Positions 25,399 to 34,355 of a stretch of DNA of 64,000 bases are shown one piece after another. The notes beneath the pieces are model-generated. The model was not told where the DNA came from and did no database searches. It saw only the letters and a list, made by a program, of their open reading frames with translations. The stretch comes from an uncultured Aquimarina sp. (GTDB taxonomy: Bacteria > Bacteroidota > Bacteroidia > Flavobacteriales > Flavobacteriaceae): positions 1 through 64,000 of the forward strand of contig CANMDH010000016.1 of assembly GCA_947496555.1 (NCBI GenBank). The letters run 5' to 3'. The number at the start of each line of letters is the position of its first letter. Positions within the stretch are counted from its first letter, which is position 1. The translations under genes and the position numbers were made by a program.

Positions 25399-26114
25399 AG
25401 AAACTATTGGAGAGTAATATATTTTTGATTGCACTTGCAATCGTTATAATCTGTTACTTGATTACATTTATCTCCAATGATGTTGTTCTTAACGATAAAG
25501 TATACCAAAGATATTTAGATGAAAAATATGAAGAGAAGTATAATGAATACAAAGATTTAGATATTGATTTATCTGAATTTGAAGACGAGTTAAACCAATT
25601 TGAACAAACAGCTGATGAAAGCAGTTATGATTGGGAAGCATTTTATATAGATTCGTTACTTGTTCTAGTACCTCTTTTGTTGGTAACTATCGGCTTTAGT
25701 GCTACTTTTTTAATTTTGGTACTCTTTCATAAACGACTAAATATCATAAAATATTTAGATATACTAAAAGTTTCATTAGTTGCATTTATTATATTCTATC
25801 TTCCTGAAGTAATATCGGCTATTTATTTTTTACTGTTCAATAAAAATTATGAATTTAAAGATATTCAAAATTTTGAAAGTTATTTTAGTCTTAGCAAATT
25901 CTTCGATAAGGATAACACACCACAATGGCTATGGGATATTGTTACAGAGATGGGGTTTGTATATCTACTATTTCCATTAATTACAGGTTTACTTCTTAAC
26001 GTTATTTACTCAAAATTTAAAAGAGGAACGCTCATAGGTTATTCTTACTTAGCTTACTTTATAATTTTTGTGTTCTACAACACCATGTTTTGGTATCTTT
26101 TTGACCTAGTTTAA
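25395..26114 (+). CDS. Polytopic membrane protein of the peptide operon, possible immunity protein
   Basis: A 239-residue protein. One helix lies at ~8-26. An acidic extracytoplasmic segment at ~32-85 (EKYNEYKDLDIDLSEFEDEL) is followed by about five further helices (LLVLVPLLLVTIGFSATFLI, VSLVAFIIFYLPEVISAIYF, GFVYLLFPLITGLLLNVIYS, YLAYFIIFVFYNTMFWYLF). No family recognised. The gene overlaps the preceding stop (ATGA) and lies 2 bp before the thioredoxin-like gene. A strongly acidic exposed domain beside a cationic peptide gene suggests self-protection, but it could equally be an export accessory. Confidence 0.7.
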   Translation: MKKLLESNIFLIALAIVIICYLITFISNDVVLNDKVYQRYLDEKYEEKYNEYKDLDIDLSEFEDELNQFEQTADESSYDWEAFYIDSLLVLVPLLLVTIGFSATFLILVLFHKRLNIIKYLDILKVSLVAFIIFYLPEVISAIYFLLFNKNYEFKDIQNFESYFSLSKFFDKDNTPQWLWDIVTEMGFVYLLFPLITGLLLNVIYSKFKRGTLIGYSYLAYFIIFVFYNTMFWYLFDLV

Positions 26115-26116
26115 TA

Positions 26117-26662
26117 ATGAGAAATGTTGTTAAAATAATTATAATCCTATCCCTATTAAGTATTGTCGTTGTAGTTCTTAAAAAAGTTAATCAAATATCT
26201 GATAAGGTCAATAACGATAAGAGATTCGAAAAGGGTAATACGAAAAAACTTCCACTTTTTGAGTTTTATACCTTAGACTCTGTTCCTTATTCAAAGTATA
26301 CTTTAAAAAAAGATAAAAACCTTGTTTTGGTTTATTTTGACCCAGATTGTAGTCTTTGTGAAAAATCTGGCGAAGTATTTCAATCCTTTAAAAGGATTCA
26401 TCAATCATCCCAAGTTATTTTTGTATCTCATAATTCTGTAGAAAAAATTATTGAATATCAAGAAAGATTTAAGTTAAATACTATACCGAATATTACCTTT
26501 TTAAGATGTAATGAAGATGATTTTTTCACATTCTTTAAGGAATCAAGTACACCTACCTATTTTATCTACAATAAAAAGCAAGAATTAATCAAGGTAATTA
26601 ATGATGATGTGCCAGTTAAAACGATCTTACGTTACATAAAAGCGGGACAGATTGATAAATAA
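26117..26662 (+). CDS. Membrane-anchored thioredoxin-like protein
   Basis: A 181-residue protein. An N-terminal anchor (VKIIIILSLLSIVVVVLKKV) holds a periplasmic thioredoxin/TlpA-like domain. The active site is VYFDPDCSLCEKSGEVF, a CSLC motif. A cis-proline-type TPTYFIYNK and KFNTIPNITFLR-like strands complete the fold. It lies inside the peptide operon. The predicted peptide has exactly two cysteines, so disulfide formation or isomerisation of the exported product is an attractive role. It overlaps the transporter gene by 11 bp. Confidence 0.82.
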   Translation: MRNVVKIIIILSLLSIVVVVLKKVNQISDKVNNDKRFEKGNTKKLPLFEFYTLDSVPYSKYTLKKDKNLVLVYFDPDCSLCEKSGEVFQSFKRIHQSSQVIFVSHNSVEKIIEYQERFKLNTIPNITFLRCNEDDFFTFFKESSTPTYFIYNKKQELIKVINDDVPVKTILRYIKAGQIDK

Positions 26663-28766
26663 GTATAAAAAATATGTAGTCTTACAACATGACCAAAAAG
26701 ATTGTGGTTGTGCATGTCTTAGAATGGCACTAAAATTCTATGGAGGTGATACTAACTTAGAGTATCTTAAAGAAATAAGTGGAACAAGTTCAAAAGGAAC
26801 CTCTTTTCTAGGGTTAATTCAAGCGTCAGAAAAAATTGGATTATCATCTGAAGCCTATGAAGCTTCTATTAAAGACATAAAAAACCTTAAAACCCCTTTT
26901 ATTATCCATATTGAAAAAGAAGGATTTTTACATTACATATTATGTTTTGGTTATGATAACAAAAAGGGATTTACAGTCATAGACCCTGCCATTGGGGTAC
27001 AAACTTATTCAGAAGAAGAACTTTTAAATATTTGGAAAAGCGGTTATATACTTATTGTCAAGAAGGACAATACAGTTCCTTTAGCAAAGATTCAAAAAAG
27101 AGCGTATTTGGACTGGGTATTAAATATGATGAAAACCGATTCATCATATTACGTTTCAGCTGTGTTTCTGGGAGTTATAATTGCACTTTTAAATATGACT
27201 ACTCTAGTTTTCACGGAGAAACTTATTGACGTTGTTTTACCTTCCAGAAGTTTGGAGTTATTATTTAAAACAATAACTATTTGGTTTGTGTTATTACTGG
27301 CTACAGTTTTATTGGGATATGTAAGGTCTGTTGTACTCATCCAACAAGCCTATAATTTTAATGTTAGAGTGTTTCGCTATTTTTTTCAGCGCTTATTAAA
27401 AATGCCAAAGCTATTTTTTGACAGTAAAAAAAAAGGAGATATGATTGCTAGAATGAATGATACGCAACGTATTCAAAGAAACATAAAAACGATTATAGCA
27501 GATTCACTCATTGAGGTATTTGTTATAGTAATTGCGCTTATATTCTTATTTTACTATTCAAATGATGTAGCTCTTATTGTTTTAGCATCTTTTCCCATAC
27601 TCTATCTATGTTCTTGGCTTTTTAATACTAAAATAAAAAAGTTTCAGCATAAAATGTTCATCGATTATGCACAAACAGAATCATATTACATTGAGACAAT
27701 AAGTGGTATTGAGACTATAAAAGTTTTTAATAAAGAGAATGCTTATTTTAAAAAGAATGCAAAAAAATACAAGGTATTTCAAAATTCAATATTAAAGTTG
27801 GTTAAATACGATATCAATCAGGCAACCTTTATAGAGATTTGTAGTACTGTTATTTCTACCTCGGCAATCGTTTATGCAGTTTTATTGGTATTTAACAGAG
27901 CTATAGAGGTTGGCGATTTAATCGCTATTATATCCTTAATTGTAATGATTATTAATGCTGTAAAGGATACGGTTCAACTTAATGTCGAAATATTTGAAAG
28001 CAAAATTGCTATTGAACGAATGTTTGATTTTGCTCAAAGAAGCGAGGAATTAAGTTCCGAAAAAGAGCTTATTAAAGAAAAAGTGTTTGAAAAGATAGAT
28101 ACCATCTCTATTGAAAATTTATCATTCTCATATCCTGGACAAGAATATTTAATTACAGATACAAACTTAAAATTGGATAAAGGCAATATTACCTTTCTCA
28201 GAGGACAAAGTGGAAGCGGAAAAAGCACCTTGACTCAATTGCTCTTGAAATTTCACAAACCAAACTCAGGAACAATAACCATAAATAACGAGTTTCAACT
28301 CAAAGATATTGACACAAATCTATGGCGTGATCAAATAGCTTATGTACCTCAAACTATTAAAATTTTCAACGATACTATTCTGTATAATATTGCTTTGGAT
28401 AACACTATTGCAGATGAAACCATTATTGATTTTTGTAAAAAAGATTTAGATGTGAGCAATGTTTTTTCAAGATTTAAAGATTCATATTGGACTATTTTGG
28501 GCGAAGAGGGCGTAACTCCCTCTGGTGGTGAAAAACAAATTATTGCCATAACTAGAGCCTTATTTTCCAAGCCTAAAATTTTAATTTTAGATGAAGCTAC
28601 AGCATCAATGGACAAAGAAAACCAGAGTAAAATATTAGAACTTTTAAATCAACTTAAAAATCAAATGTTAATTCTTTTTATTACACACGACGAGCAACTT
28701 TCTCAATTTAATTCTCGCTATGATTACTTGCTGAAAGATAAAGTCATAGCACTAAATACCACTTAA
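26652..28766 (+). CDS. C39 peptidase-containing ABC transporter (PCAT)
   Basis: A 704-residue bifunctional exporter that cleaves double-glycine leaders and exports the core. The N-terminal C39 peptidase has Gln12 and Cys18 in LQHDQKDCGCACLRMALKFY, the His in HYILCFGYD and the Asp in VIDPAIG. About five to six membrane helices lie between ~165 and 440. The ATPase domain has Walker A RGQSGSGKST, a PSGGEKQ signature (Pro for Leu), Walker B KILILDEATASMD and the switch ITHDE. The start is TTG at 26652, overlapping the previous gene. No closer start would keep the catalytic Gln. The peptide encoded at 23785 is the obvious substrate. Confidence 0.93.
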   Translation: MINKYKKYVVLQHDQKDCGCACLRMALKFYGGDTNLEYLKEISGTSSKGTSFLGLIQASEKIGLSSEAYEASIKDIKNLKTPFIIHIEKEGFLHYILCFGYDNKKGFTVIDPAIGVQTYSEEELLNIWKSGYILIVKKDNTVPLAKIQKRAYLDWVLNMMKTDSSYYVSAVFLGVIIALLNMTTLVFTEKLIDVVLPSRSLELLFKTITIWFVLLLATVLLGYVRSVVLIQQAYNFNVRVFRYFFQRLLKMPKLFFDSKKKGDMIARMNDTQRIQRNIKTIIADSLIEVFVIVIALIFLFYYSNDVALIVLASFPILYLCSWLFNTKIKKFQHKMFIDYAQTESYYIETISGIETIKVFNKENAYFKKNAKKYKVFQNSILKLVKYDINQATFIEICSTVISTSAIVYAVLLVFNRAIEVGDLIAIISLIVMIINAVKDTVQLNVEIFESKIAIERMFDFAQRSEELSSEKELIKEKVFEKIDTISIENLSFSYPGQEYLITDTNLKLDKGNITFLRGQSGSGKSTLTQLLLKFHKPNSGTITINNEFQLKDIDTNLWRDQIAYVPQTIKIFNDTILYNIALDNTIADETIIDFCKKDLDVSNVFSRFKDSYWTILGEEGVTPSGGEKQIIAITRALFSKPKILILDEATASMDKENQSKILELLNQLKNQMLILFITHDEQLSQFNSRYDYLLKDKVIALNTT

Positions 28767-28767
28767 A

Positions 28768-29994
28768 ATGTTGCACACACCAGAAGTTTTAAGTGTCATA
28801 TATAAGAATAAAGATAAAAGCGTTATTGCAGGTATTACAGTAGCATGGGGTATTATGCTATTCATCATTCTGGTTGGAACAGGTCAAGGGCTACAGAACG
28901 GAATAAAAAAGCTATTCTCAGATTACACTGTCAAAACAATAGAAGTGTTTTCTGGTGAGGCGTCCATATCTGATATAAACGTTACCAAAGGTGACTTGAT
29001 TAAATTTACAATGTTGGATATTAAAAGTAGTGCCCTACATTTTCATGAAATTCAAAACATATCACCTGTTGTAAATGTTAATGTTCCTAAAATAAGTTCA
29101 GAAAGAAAAGGCGTGAATCATTTCTCTCTTAAAGGAGTCAATGAAAGCTACTTTAAAATTAAAACTTTAAAATTTAATACAGGACGGACTTTTAATGGTC
29201 GTGATATGGACAGAAAGGTTGTTATACTCGGCTATAAAATAGCTAAAAATCTTTTTAATAATGTCAATTGTGTTGGAAGATTAGTTTTTATCAAAAATGT
29301 AGGTTATAAAATCATTGGTGTAACCGAAAAAGATAATTTGTTCAATAACTCAGACTATAATGCCTATATCCCTTATGAAAATGCATTAAATATAACTTCT
29401 AAAGCGGAGTTTAACGAATTTATATTATCCTTAAAAAACAGTGTAATAACTGAAGATTTTCAAAAGGCAATAAAAGTGTATTTATCTAACAAAAAAGGGA
29501 TAAGTCCAAAAGATAAAACAGCGTTCTTTTTTAATGATATTGAAAATACCCTCAAATCATTTAATACATTATTCAATGCTATCAACCTTTTTTTATGGTT
29601 TATAGGTATTTCATTTTTAATTAGTGGTATGTTGAGTATATCTAATATTATGACTGTTGTAGTAAAGGATAGAACTGGTGAGTTTGGTATCAGAAAAGCA
29701 ATAGGAGCAACACCGAATTCAATCCAATCAATGGTATTAATAGAATCCTTACTTATAACTTTAGTATCAGGAATTATCGGGTTAACCTTAGGTTTTGTCA
29801 TTATTTATCTTGTCAATATATACATAAAAATATCTGGAGGAAATGACCAATTTCTCATATTGGATACTAATTTTTACGTCATTATTTCTGCTATTTTATT
29901 GTTAATTATATCTGGTTGTGTAGCTGGTATTATTCCTGCAAGAAAGGCATCAAAAGTCTTACCTGTAGAGGCGCTTAAGGAACTGAATAACTAA
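28768..29994 (+). CDS. MacB/FtsX-type ABC permease without its own ATPase gene
   Basis: A 408-residue four-helix permease. Helix 1 (SVIAGITVAWGIMLFIILVG), a ~210-residue MacB periplasmic domain, helices 2-4 with the FtsX core (GISFLISGMLSISNIMTVVV, RTGEFGIRKAIGATPNSIQS, IESLLITLVSGIIGLTLGF) and a closing ARKASKVLPVEALKEL. MacB-type permeases normally pair with a separate MacB/LolD ATPase, which is absent from this operon. The permease lies 1 bp after the PCAT and 6 bp before the adaptor. It may recruit an ATPase encoded elsewhere. A role in self-immunity, as in BceB/VraG-type pumps, is another option. Confidence 0.87.
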   Translation: MLHTPEVLSVIYKNKDKSVIAGITVAWGIMLFIILVGTGQGLQNGIKKLFSDYTVKTIEVFSGEASISDINVTKGDLIKFTMLDIKSSALHFHEIQNISPVVNVNVPKISSERKGVNHFSLKGVNESYFKIKTLKFNTGRTFNGRDMDRKVVILGYKIAKNLFNNVNCVGRLVFIKNVGYKIIGVTEKDNLFNNSDYNAYIPYENALNITSKAEFNEFILSLKNSVITEDFQKAIKVYLSNKKGISPKDKTAFFFNDIENTLKSFNTLFNAINLFLWFIGISFLISGMLSISNIMTVVVKDRTGEFGIRKAIGATPNSIQSMVLIESLLITLVSGIIGLTLGFVIIYLVNIYIKISGGNDQFLILDTNFYVIISAILLLIISGCVAGIIPARKASKVLPVEALKELNN

Positions 29995-30000
29995 AGATTC

Positions 30001-31050
30001 ATGAACAAAAGAATATTCATTTTTATAATACTGCTTATAATCGCTGTTGTTTCGGTTATATCATTAAGGAATACGGATAAAACAATTCCTAGTGAATCAC
30101 CAAAATATAGAAACATAAATAAGACTAATTTTTTCTTAGGAAAATTCAAGCCTTTTGAAATGGTAGAAGTTCAACCTGAAATTTCTGGAATTATCGATTC
30201 TATATATGTAAAAGCTGGAGACACTGTTTCTGTTGGTGATAATATTGCTAAACTAAGAATTGTCCCAATACCAGAAGATCTAGAACGAACAAAAAGAGCT
30301 TTACGAATTGCATCAACGGATTTAAAGCAAAAGCAAATTAATCACGATAGAAATACTAAACTATTCGACAAAGGGGTTATTGCTAGAACTGAATTTGAAA
30401 CTACAGAATTAGCCTTGAATTTCGCTAAAATAGAATATATCAATGCCCAAAATAATTATAATATTGCTAAAAGTGGATTTTCGAAAAATGTTAATGAATC
30501 TCCAAACATAATTAAAGCTACTATTAATGGTGAAATTCTAAATATGCTAGTAAAAAAAGGTGTTAACGTCACTGAACGTAACACTTTCAATGATGGAAAT
30601 ACCATAGCTACAATTGTTAGTACTAACAGTTTTATCTATGAGTTTGAAGTAATGGAAACAGATATATTAAATGTAAAAATAGGTGATTCATTTGATATAG
30701 CTATAAAGGCTTTAAATAATAAAGTAGTTAAGGCGAAAATTAAAGAGTTAAAACCTTTAATAAAAGAAGATGGGAGTTTTTATTATTTAGCAAATGCTAA
30801 TGTTTTAAATACCTTACATGATTTAAAGCCTGGGTTTACTGGTTTAGCAGAATTCACTTTGCAGAGTAAAGAACATGCACTAACAATAAAAGAAAAAAAT
30901 ATTATTTACAAGAATAGAAAATCTTATGTCGAATTAGTAGACATTGAAGACAATGTAACTGAAGTAAAAATTGATATTGGAATATCTGATGGCATTTATA
31001 CAGAGGTTTTATCCAATCTTAAAAAATCTGATAGGGTCAAGATTCAGTAA
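30001..31050 (+). CDS. HlyD/RND-type periplasmic adaptor
   Basis: A 349-residue membrane-fusion protein: N-terminal anchor (IFIFIILLIIAVVSVISL), a lipoyl half (VEVQPEISGIIDSIYVKAGD, VSVGDNIAKL), a helical hairpin (~85-160, RTKRALRIASTDLKQKQINH), the second lipoyl half (KATINGEILNMLVKKGVNVT) and beta-barrel plus membrane-proximal domains (IGDSFDIAIKALNNKVVKAK). It links inner-membrane exporters to the outer membrane. It is the last gene of the packed operon from 24004 and could serve the MacB-like permease, the C39 exporter, or both. Confidence 0.9.
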   Translation: MNKRIFIFIILLIIAVVSVISLRNTDKTIPSESPKYRNINKTNFFLGKFKPFEMVEVQPEISGIIDSIYVKAGDTVSVGDNIAKLRIVPIPEDLERTKRALRIASTDLKQKQINHDRNTKLFDKGVIARTEFETTELALNFAKIEYINAQNNYNIAKSGFSKNVNESPNIIKATINGEILNMLVKKGVNVTERNTFNDGNTIATIVSTNSFIYEFEVMETDILNVKIGDSFDIAIKALNNKVVKAKIKELKPLIKEDGSFYYLANANVLNTLHDLKPGFTGLAEFTLQSKEHALTIKEKNIIYKNRKSYVELVDIEDNVTEVKIDIGISDGIYTEVLSNLKKSDRVKIQ

Positions 31051-31217
31051 AATACTGATGATTGTTTACTTAAGACGGGTAAAAATAATGTGTAAGTTTA
31101 TTTCTCAATCATAAGTTCGTACAGATTTGCTTGCCGTCTATTTTCGTCGGAAAATCAGCCTCTATGATCTACATACTATTCTTATAAAAAATGTAGTTTA
31201 TTATTATAAAAAAACGT

Positions 31218-32351
31218 ATGAAAAACAAGTTGATTACAATTCTAACTCTATTAAATTACTTTGTTTATTCTCAAAGCAATTCTGCTTTCGAAATCGAATT
31301 CAGAGGTAATGTCTATTTTGACAGCCAAAAAGACAGTTTAAACTATTTTAAACGCTATGAACATCTAGGAAGTAATTGGGGAACTGAACTAAAAGAGAGA
31401 TTTTTAACGCCGGAAAAACAAATTATTCTGATTAAAAAAGATTCTATCATAATTGAAGAATTTCCAAAAAAAGTAGGTCCTTCAAAAACTATGTTTATTA
31501 GAAATAAAGAACAAAACGATATGCTTGATTTAAGTTCTGGAAAAAAAACTAAATGGAACAATCCGTATGTAACGGCAAAATATCGTAAACTTAGAAACTA
31601 CAAACGCACTCCTAACGAGGACAAAACAATTCTTAATGAACAATGTGAGGCATGGATTTCTGAATCTAAAAACGGCTGGAATAAAATATGGATTTCTAAA
31701 AAAAGATTGGAAAAATCGGAATTAGAATATCCAGACCTAATTGTTAATGGATTTTTAGTATTAAAAAGAACTAAGCACATTAATGGCTCAAGAAATGTAG
31801 ATTTTGAAGCAAAATCTATAAAAAAAATTAATATTTCAAACTTCAAAAATGTTTTAGAAAAGCATATGGAAATTGACATCAAAACAAAATACCTTCCAAT
31901 TAATGAGAATATAGGATTGTCCGAAAAACCAATAAAAGTTGGTAAGCGAATAGACAATTATGCCTTCCGGAATGTTTTTAATAACGACCTTATTAAACTT
32001 TACGATATAACGAAACAAAAAAAATACACAATAGTTGAATTTTGGGGGACTTGGTGTATTCCTTGCTTAATAGCAAATGAAAAAATTAAAGAATTACAGA
32101 AAACCTATGAAGATAAGTTGTCAATTTTTTCAATTAATGCTTATGACAGAAACATCAATAAGCTTAAAAAAGTGATCGAAAAAAAACAAATGAATTGGAC
32201 ACACGGCTATTCAACGGAAAAGCTCCTTAAAGTTTTCAATAGAAAAGATACTTTTCCAAGATTAGTGGTATTGAACAATGAAAATGAAGTGTTATTTATA
32301 GGAAATCCACAGGTTGACTTAGATAAAATAAAAACCATACTTAATAACTAG
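31218..32351 (+). CDS. TlpA-like thiol-disulfide oxidoreductase with a long N-terminal domain
   Basis: A 377-residue exported protein; signal peptide to about residue 19 (LLNYFVYSQ). Residues ~20-235 form an unassigned domain, with a GLP-like GNVYFDSQKDSLNYF start. Residues ~240-377 are a TlpA/ResA thioredoxin domain with active site VEFWGTWCIPCLIANEKI (CIPC) and the conserved FPRLVVLNNENEVLFIGNP. It is 167 bp from the adaptor gene, so it may have its own promoter, but it lies inside the same accessory block. It is the second CxxC thioredoxin-like protein next to the two-cysteine peptide. Confidence 0.8.
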   Translation: MKNKLITILTLLNYFVYSQSNSAFEIEFRGNVYFDSQKDSLNYFKRYEHLGSNWGTELKERFLTPEKQIILIKKDSIIIEEFPKKVGPSKTMFIRNKEQNDMLDLSSGKKTKWNNPYVTAKYRKLRNYKRTPNEDKTILNEQCEAWISESKNGWNKIWISKKRLEKSELEYPDLIVNGFLVLKRTKHINGSRNVDFEAKSIKKINISNFKNVLEKHMEIDIKTKYLPINENIGLSEKPIKVGKRIDNYAFRNVFNNDLIKLYDITKQKKYTIVEFWGTWCIPCLIANEKIKELQKTYEDKLSIFSINAYDRNINKLKKVIEKKQMNWTHGYSTEKLLKVFNRKDTFPRLVVLNNENEVLFIGNPQVDLDKIKTILNN

Positions 32352-32377
32352 TAATTTATTACAAAGAACTGAGATAA

Positions 32378-32848
32378 AAAGCTTTACTGGATAACAAAGA
32401 CTACGAAAAGCGATTATATATCGCCATGCAATTAGTATTACGTGCTTATGTAGGTACCTATACGTTGGATGAACTTTTGGAACGTAAAGAAAGTATTGCA
32501 CAAGCAGTATTTGAAGATACCAAAACAGAAGCTGCTAAGCTAGGTGTAAAAATACTGAACTGTGGTATCCGTGATGTGATCTTGACCGGTGAAATGAAGG
32601 ATATCATGAACCAGGTACTGGTTGCTCAAAAAAGAGCTCAGGCTAATATCATTACGCGTCGTGAAGAGACAGCCTCTAGCCGTAGTTTGCTAAATACAGC
32701 CAAACTTATGGAAGATAATGAAATGCTCTACAAGCTTAAAGAAATGGAATACTTAGAGAAAATTGCTGATAAGATCGGTGAGATCAGTGTCTCTGGTGAT
32801 GGTGGTACGGTAAAACAATTGAAGGACATATTCTTTGTGAATAGATAG
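32378..32848 (+). pseudogene. 5'-truncated slipin (SPFH/band 7) gene
   Basis: The reading frame resembles the C-terminal half of bacterial slipins: ALLDNKDYEKRLYIAMQLVL, YTLDELLERKESIAQAVFED, LGVKILNCGIRDVILTGEMK, VLVAQKRAQANIITRREETA and a closing LKEMEYLEKIADKIGEI. Homology starts directly after an in-frame TAA at 32375-32377, so the membrane anchor and the first half of the SPFH domain are gone. An internal ATG at 32426 could start a 140-residue fragment, but no signal or RBS supports expression. The cut end marks a deletion or insertion boundary. Confidence 0.8.
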
Positions 32849-33035
32849 GTGTGAAAGGATGCACTGGTTTTTATAGCTGGTCCATTTTTATTATAACTTC
32901 ATATATAACTCAACAAATAGTTAAACAACATTAATTCCCATAAACTCTTATTTGAGAGAATCAAACGTAAACCATTCCCATACTTGCGGTAAACCAAAGC
33001 AGACTGAAAGTAACACTCAAAAGGGAAAACATATC

Positions 33036-33275
33036 GTGAATATTATTATCAAACATATTGAAATCATTGAACGAATTGATCAATTAATTCGATTGCAGAC
33101 AACAGGACCACTAGAATATTTTGCATCTCGGTTAGGGATTTCAAAAACCAAACTGTATCGAGTGATTGGAGTGATGAAAAAACTAAATGCTCCGATTGAA
33201 TATAATAATCATTTAGAAAGTTTTGTTTATGTCGAGTCTGTGGCCTTTGCTTTTGGGTTTTATAGAAAAGACTAA
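33036..33275 (+). CDS. Small helix-turn-helix protein
   Basis: A 79-residue DNA-binding-type protein. The motif EYFASRLGISKTKLYRVIGVMKKLNAPI is an HTH of the kind found in short Flavobacteriia proteins starting IIKHIExIERIDQLIRL. I chose the GTG at 33036 because homologous proteins of this type begin at this point. A TTG at 32952 would add 28 residues of low-complexity sequence. No signal peptide. The gene stands alone between the slipin remnant and the AbiE region. A regulator is likely, target unknown. Confidence 0.6.
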   Translation: MNIIIKHIEIIERIDQLIRLQTTGPLEYFASRLGISKTKLYRVIGVMKKLNAPIEYNNHLESFVYVESVAFAFGFYRKD

Positions 33276-33560
33276 AATCTAATTTAAATAGAGTAGAGGA
33301 GTTGGATTAAACAATAGTATAATTAAACCACAAATATTATCTAAATATTGAATAAATATAGTTTGGTAAGAAATGAAATAAAAATAATTAATTGAATATA
33401 AGCGATTTAATTTATTTATTTATTGTTAGTTATTGTTTGTGAAGATTATTTTCCCCGATACAATATGTGTCAAACCCTTGTAAATAAAGGGATAGTCGAG
33501 TAGAAGGTGTACTAATGGTGTGAGCTTTTGTTTGCTTTTGGTGGGATGTTGTTGGAGTTT
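33276..33560. other. A/T-rich spacer left of the AbiE region
   Basis: No gene or clear signal. It contains TTATTTTCCCCGATACAA (33446-33463), which loosely resembles the 3' end of mnmE and is discussed as a possible but weak attachment-site remnant. Confidence 0.3.
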
Positions 33561-34355
33561 TTACCTCAATTTTCGTTTTGTAGAACTTCTTGAAGTAGAT
33601 GTTTCAGTAAAAATTAACTCTTTTTCTTGTGCTAATTCTTGAACTTTCTTTTTCCATCGATCTCTAAGAACAGGCCATGCAAGCTTTACACTTGAATTTT
33701 CAGTAAATACAATTCTATTGCTCTCATTCTTTTTGTTACTAGCTTTAGTAAAATCGCCCAGAGCGGTGAGATCTTTTTCAAGCCTATTAATGGGCTTTCC
33801 TGTACTTATATCAAAAATACATTTGTCTTTATTAGAACTAAAGGTTCTATTTCGATACTGTAAAGTGTCATAAAATTCTGAAAGCGGATATTTTTCTGTT
33901 AGCAAATACATATCATAAAAATCTTTTTGAACACCCCTGTCAGCTGCAGAAAGTAATTTTAAAGCACCTATATCGATATCGTTAATCAAACGAATATTAT
34001 CAATTTCTGTAATTCCTTTGATAAGTTTTAGGTTTTGAATAATATCAATTTTTGTTTTTACATCAGGATGATTTACAAAAATCTGTAACCATGCGAACTG
34101 TTCATTCCCAAAATTCATTGGAATAATCTGTATAGTTTCCTCTTCAAATTCCTTATTAAAGAAATCTATAATTTGATTAAGTTTCTCTGTACCAACAATA
34201 TTAGTTGAAAAGAGATCTATATCAATAGAAAGTCTATGATTGTATTTTATGGCTAAATTTGTTCCTCCTCCCAAATAAAAGTCTTCAAACTCTTTATTTG
34301 ACATTAACTTTTTAATTAAACTATAAAGTTCTTTGCTTACGCCTTCTTTAAGCAT
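33561..34355 (-). CDS. AbiEii-type nucleotidyltransferase toxin
   Basis: A 264-residue protein of the AbiEii/AbiGii nucleotidyltransferase family, toxins of type IV-like abortive-infection systems that modify RNA. The diagnostic motif is FYLGGGTNLAIKYNHRLSID followed by IDLFS (about residues 26-50), holding the GG and the catalytic DxD. Further on, DIGALKLLSAADRGVQKDFYDMYLL is the conserved middle. The C-terminal ~40 residues are a basic tail (STSRSSTKRKLR). It overlaps the upstream partner gene by 8 bp (ATG inside its stop), as expected for a co-translated pair. Likely phage defence or element stability. Confidence 0.87.
   Translation of the reverse strand: MLKEGVSKELYSLIKKLMSNKEFEDFYLGGGTNLAIKYNHRLSIDIDLFSTNIVGTEKLNQIIDFFNKEFEEETIQIIPMNFGNEQFAWLQIFVNHPDVKTKIDIIQNLKLIKGITEIDNIRLINDIDIGALKLLSAADRGVQKDFYDMYLLTEKYPLSEFYDTLQYRNRTFSSNKDKCIFDISTGKPINRLEKDLTALGDFTKASNKKNESNRIVFTENSSVKLAWPVLRDRWKKKVQELAQEKELIFTETSTSRSSTKRKLR

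Noticed and set aside
31127-31309. A 60-codon frame before the TlpA-like protein
   Set aside because: It overlaps the signal peptide of the TlpA-like gene in another frame and has no plausible product.
32426-32848. Slipin fragment as a functional 140-residue gene
   Set aside because: Homology continues upstream of the ATG to an in-frame stop, so it is a truncation product with the membrane anchor missing.
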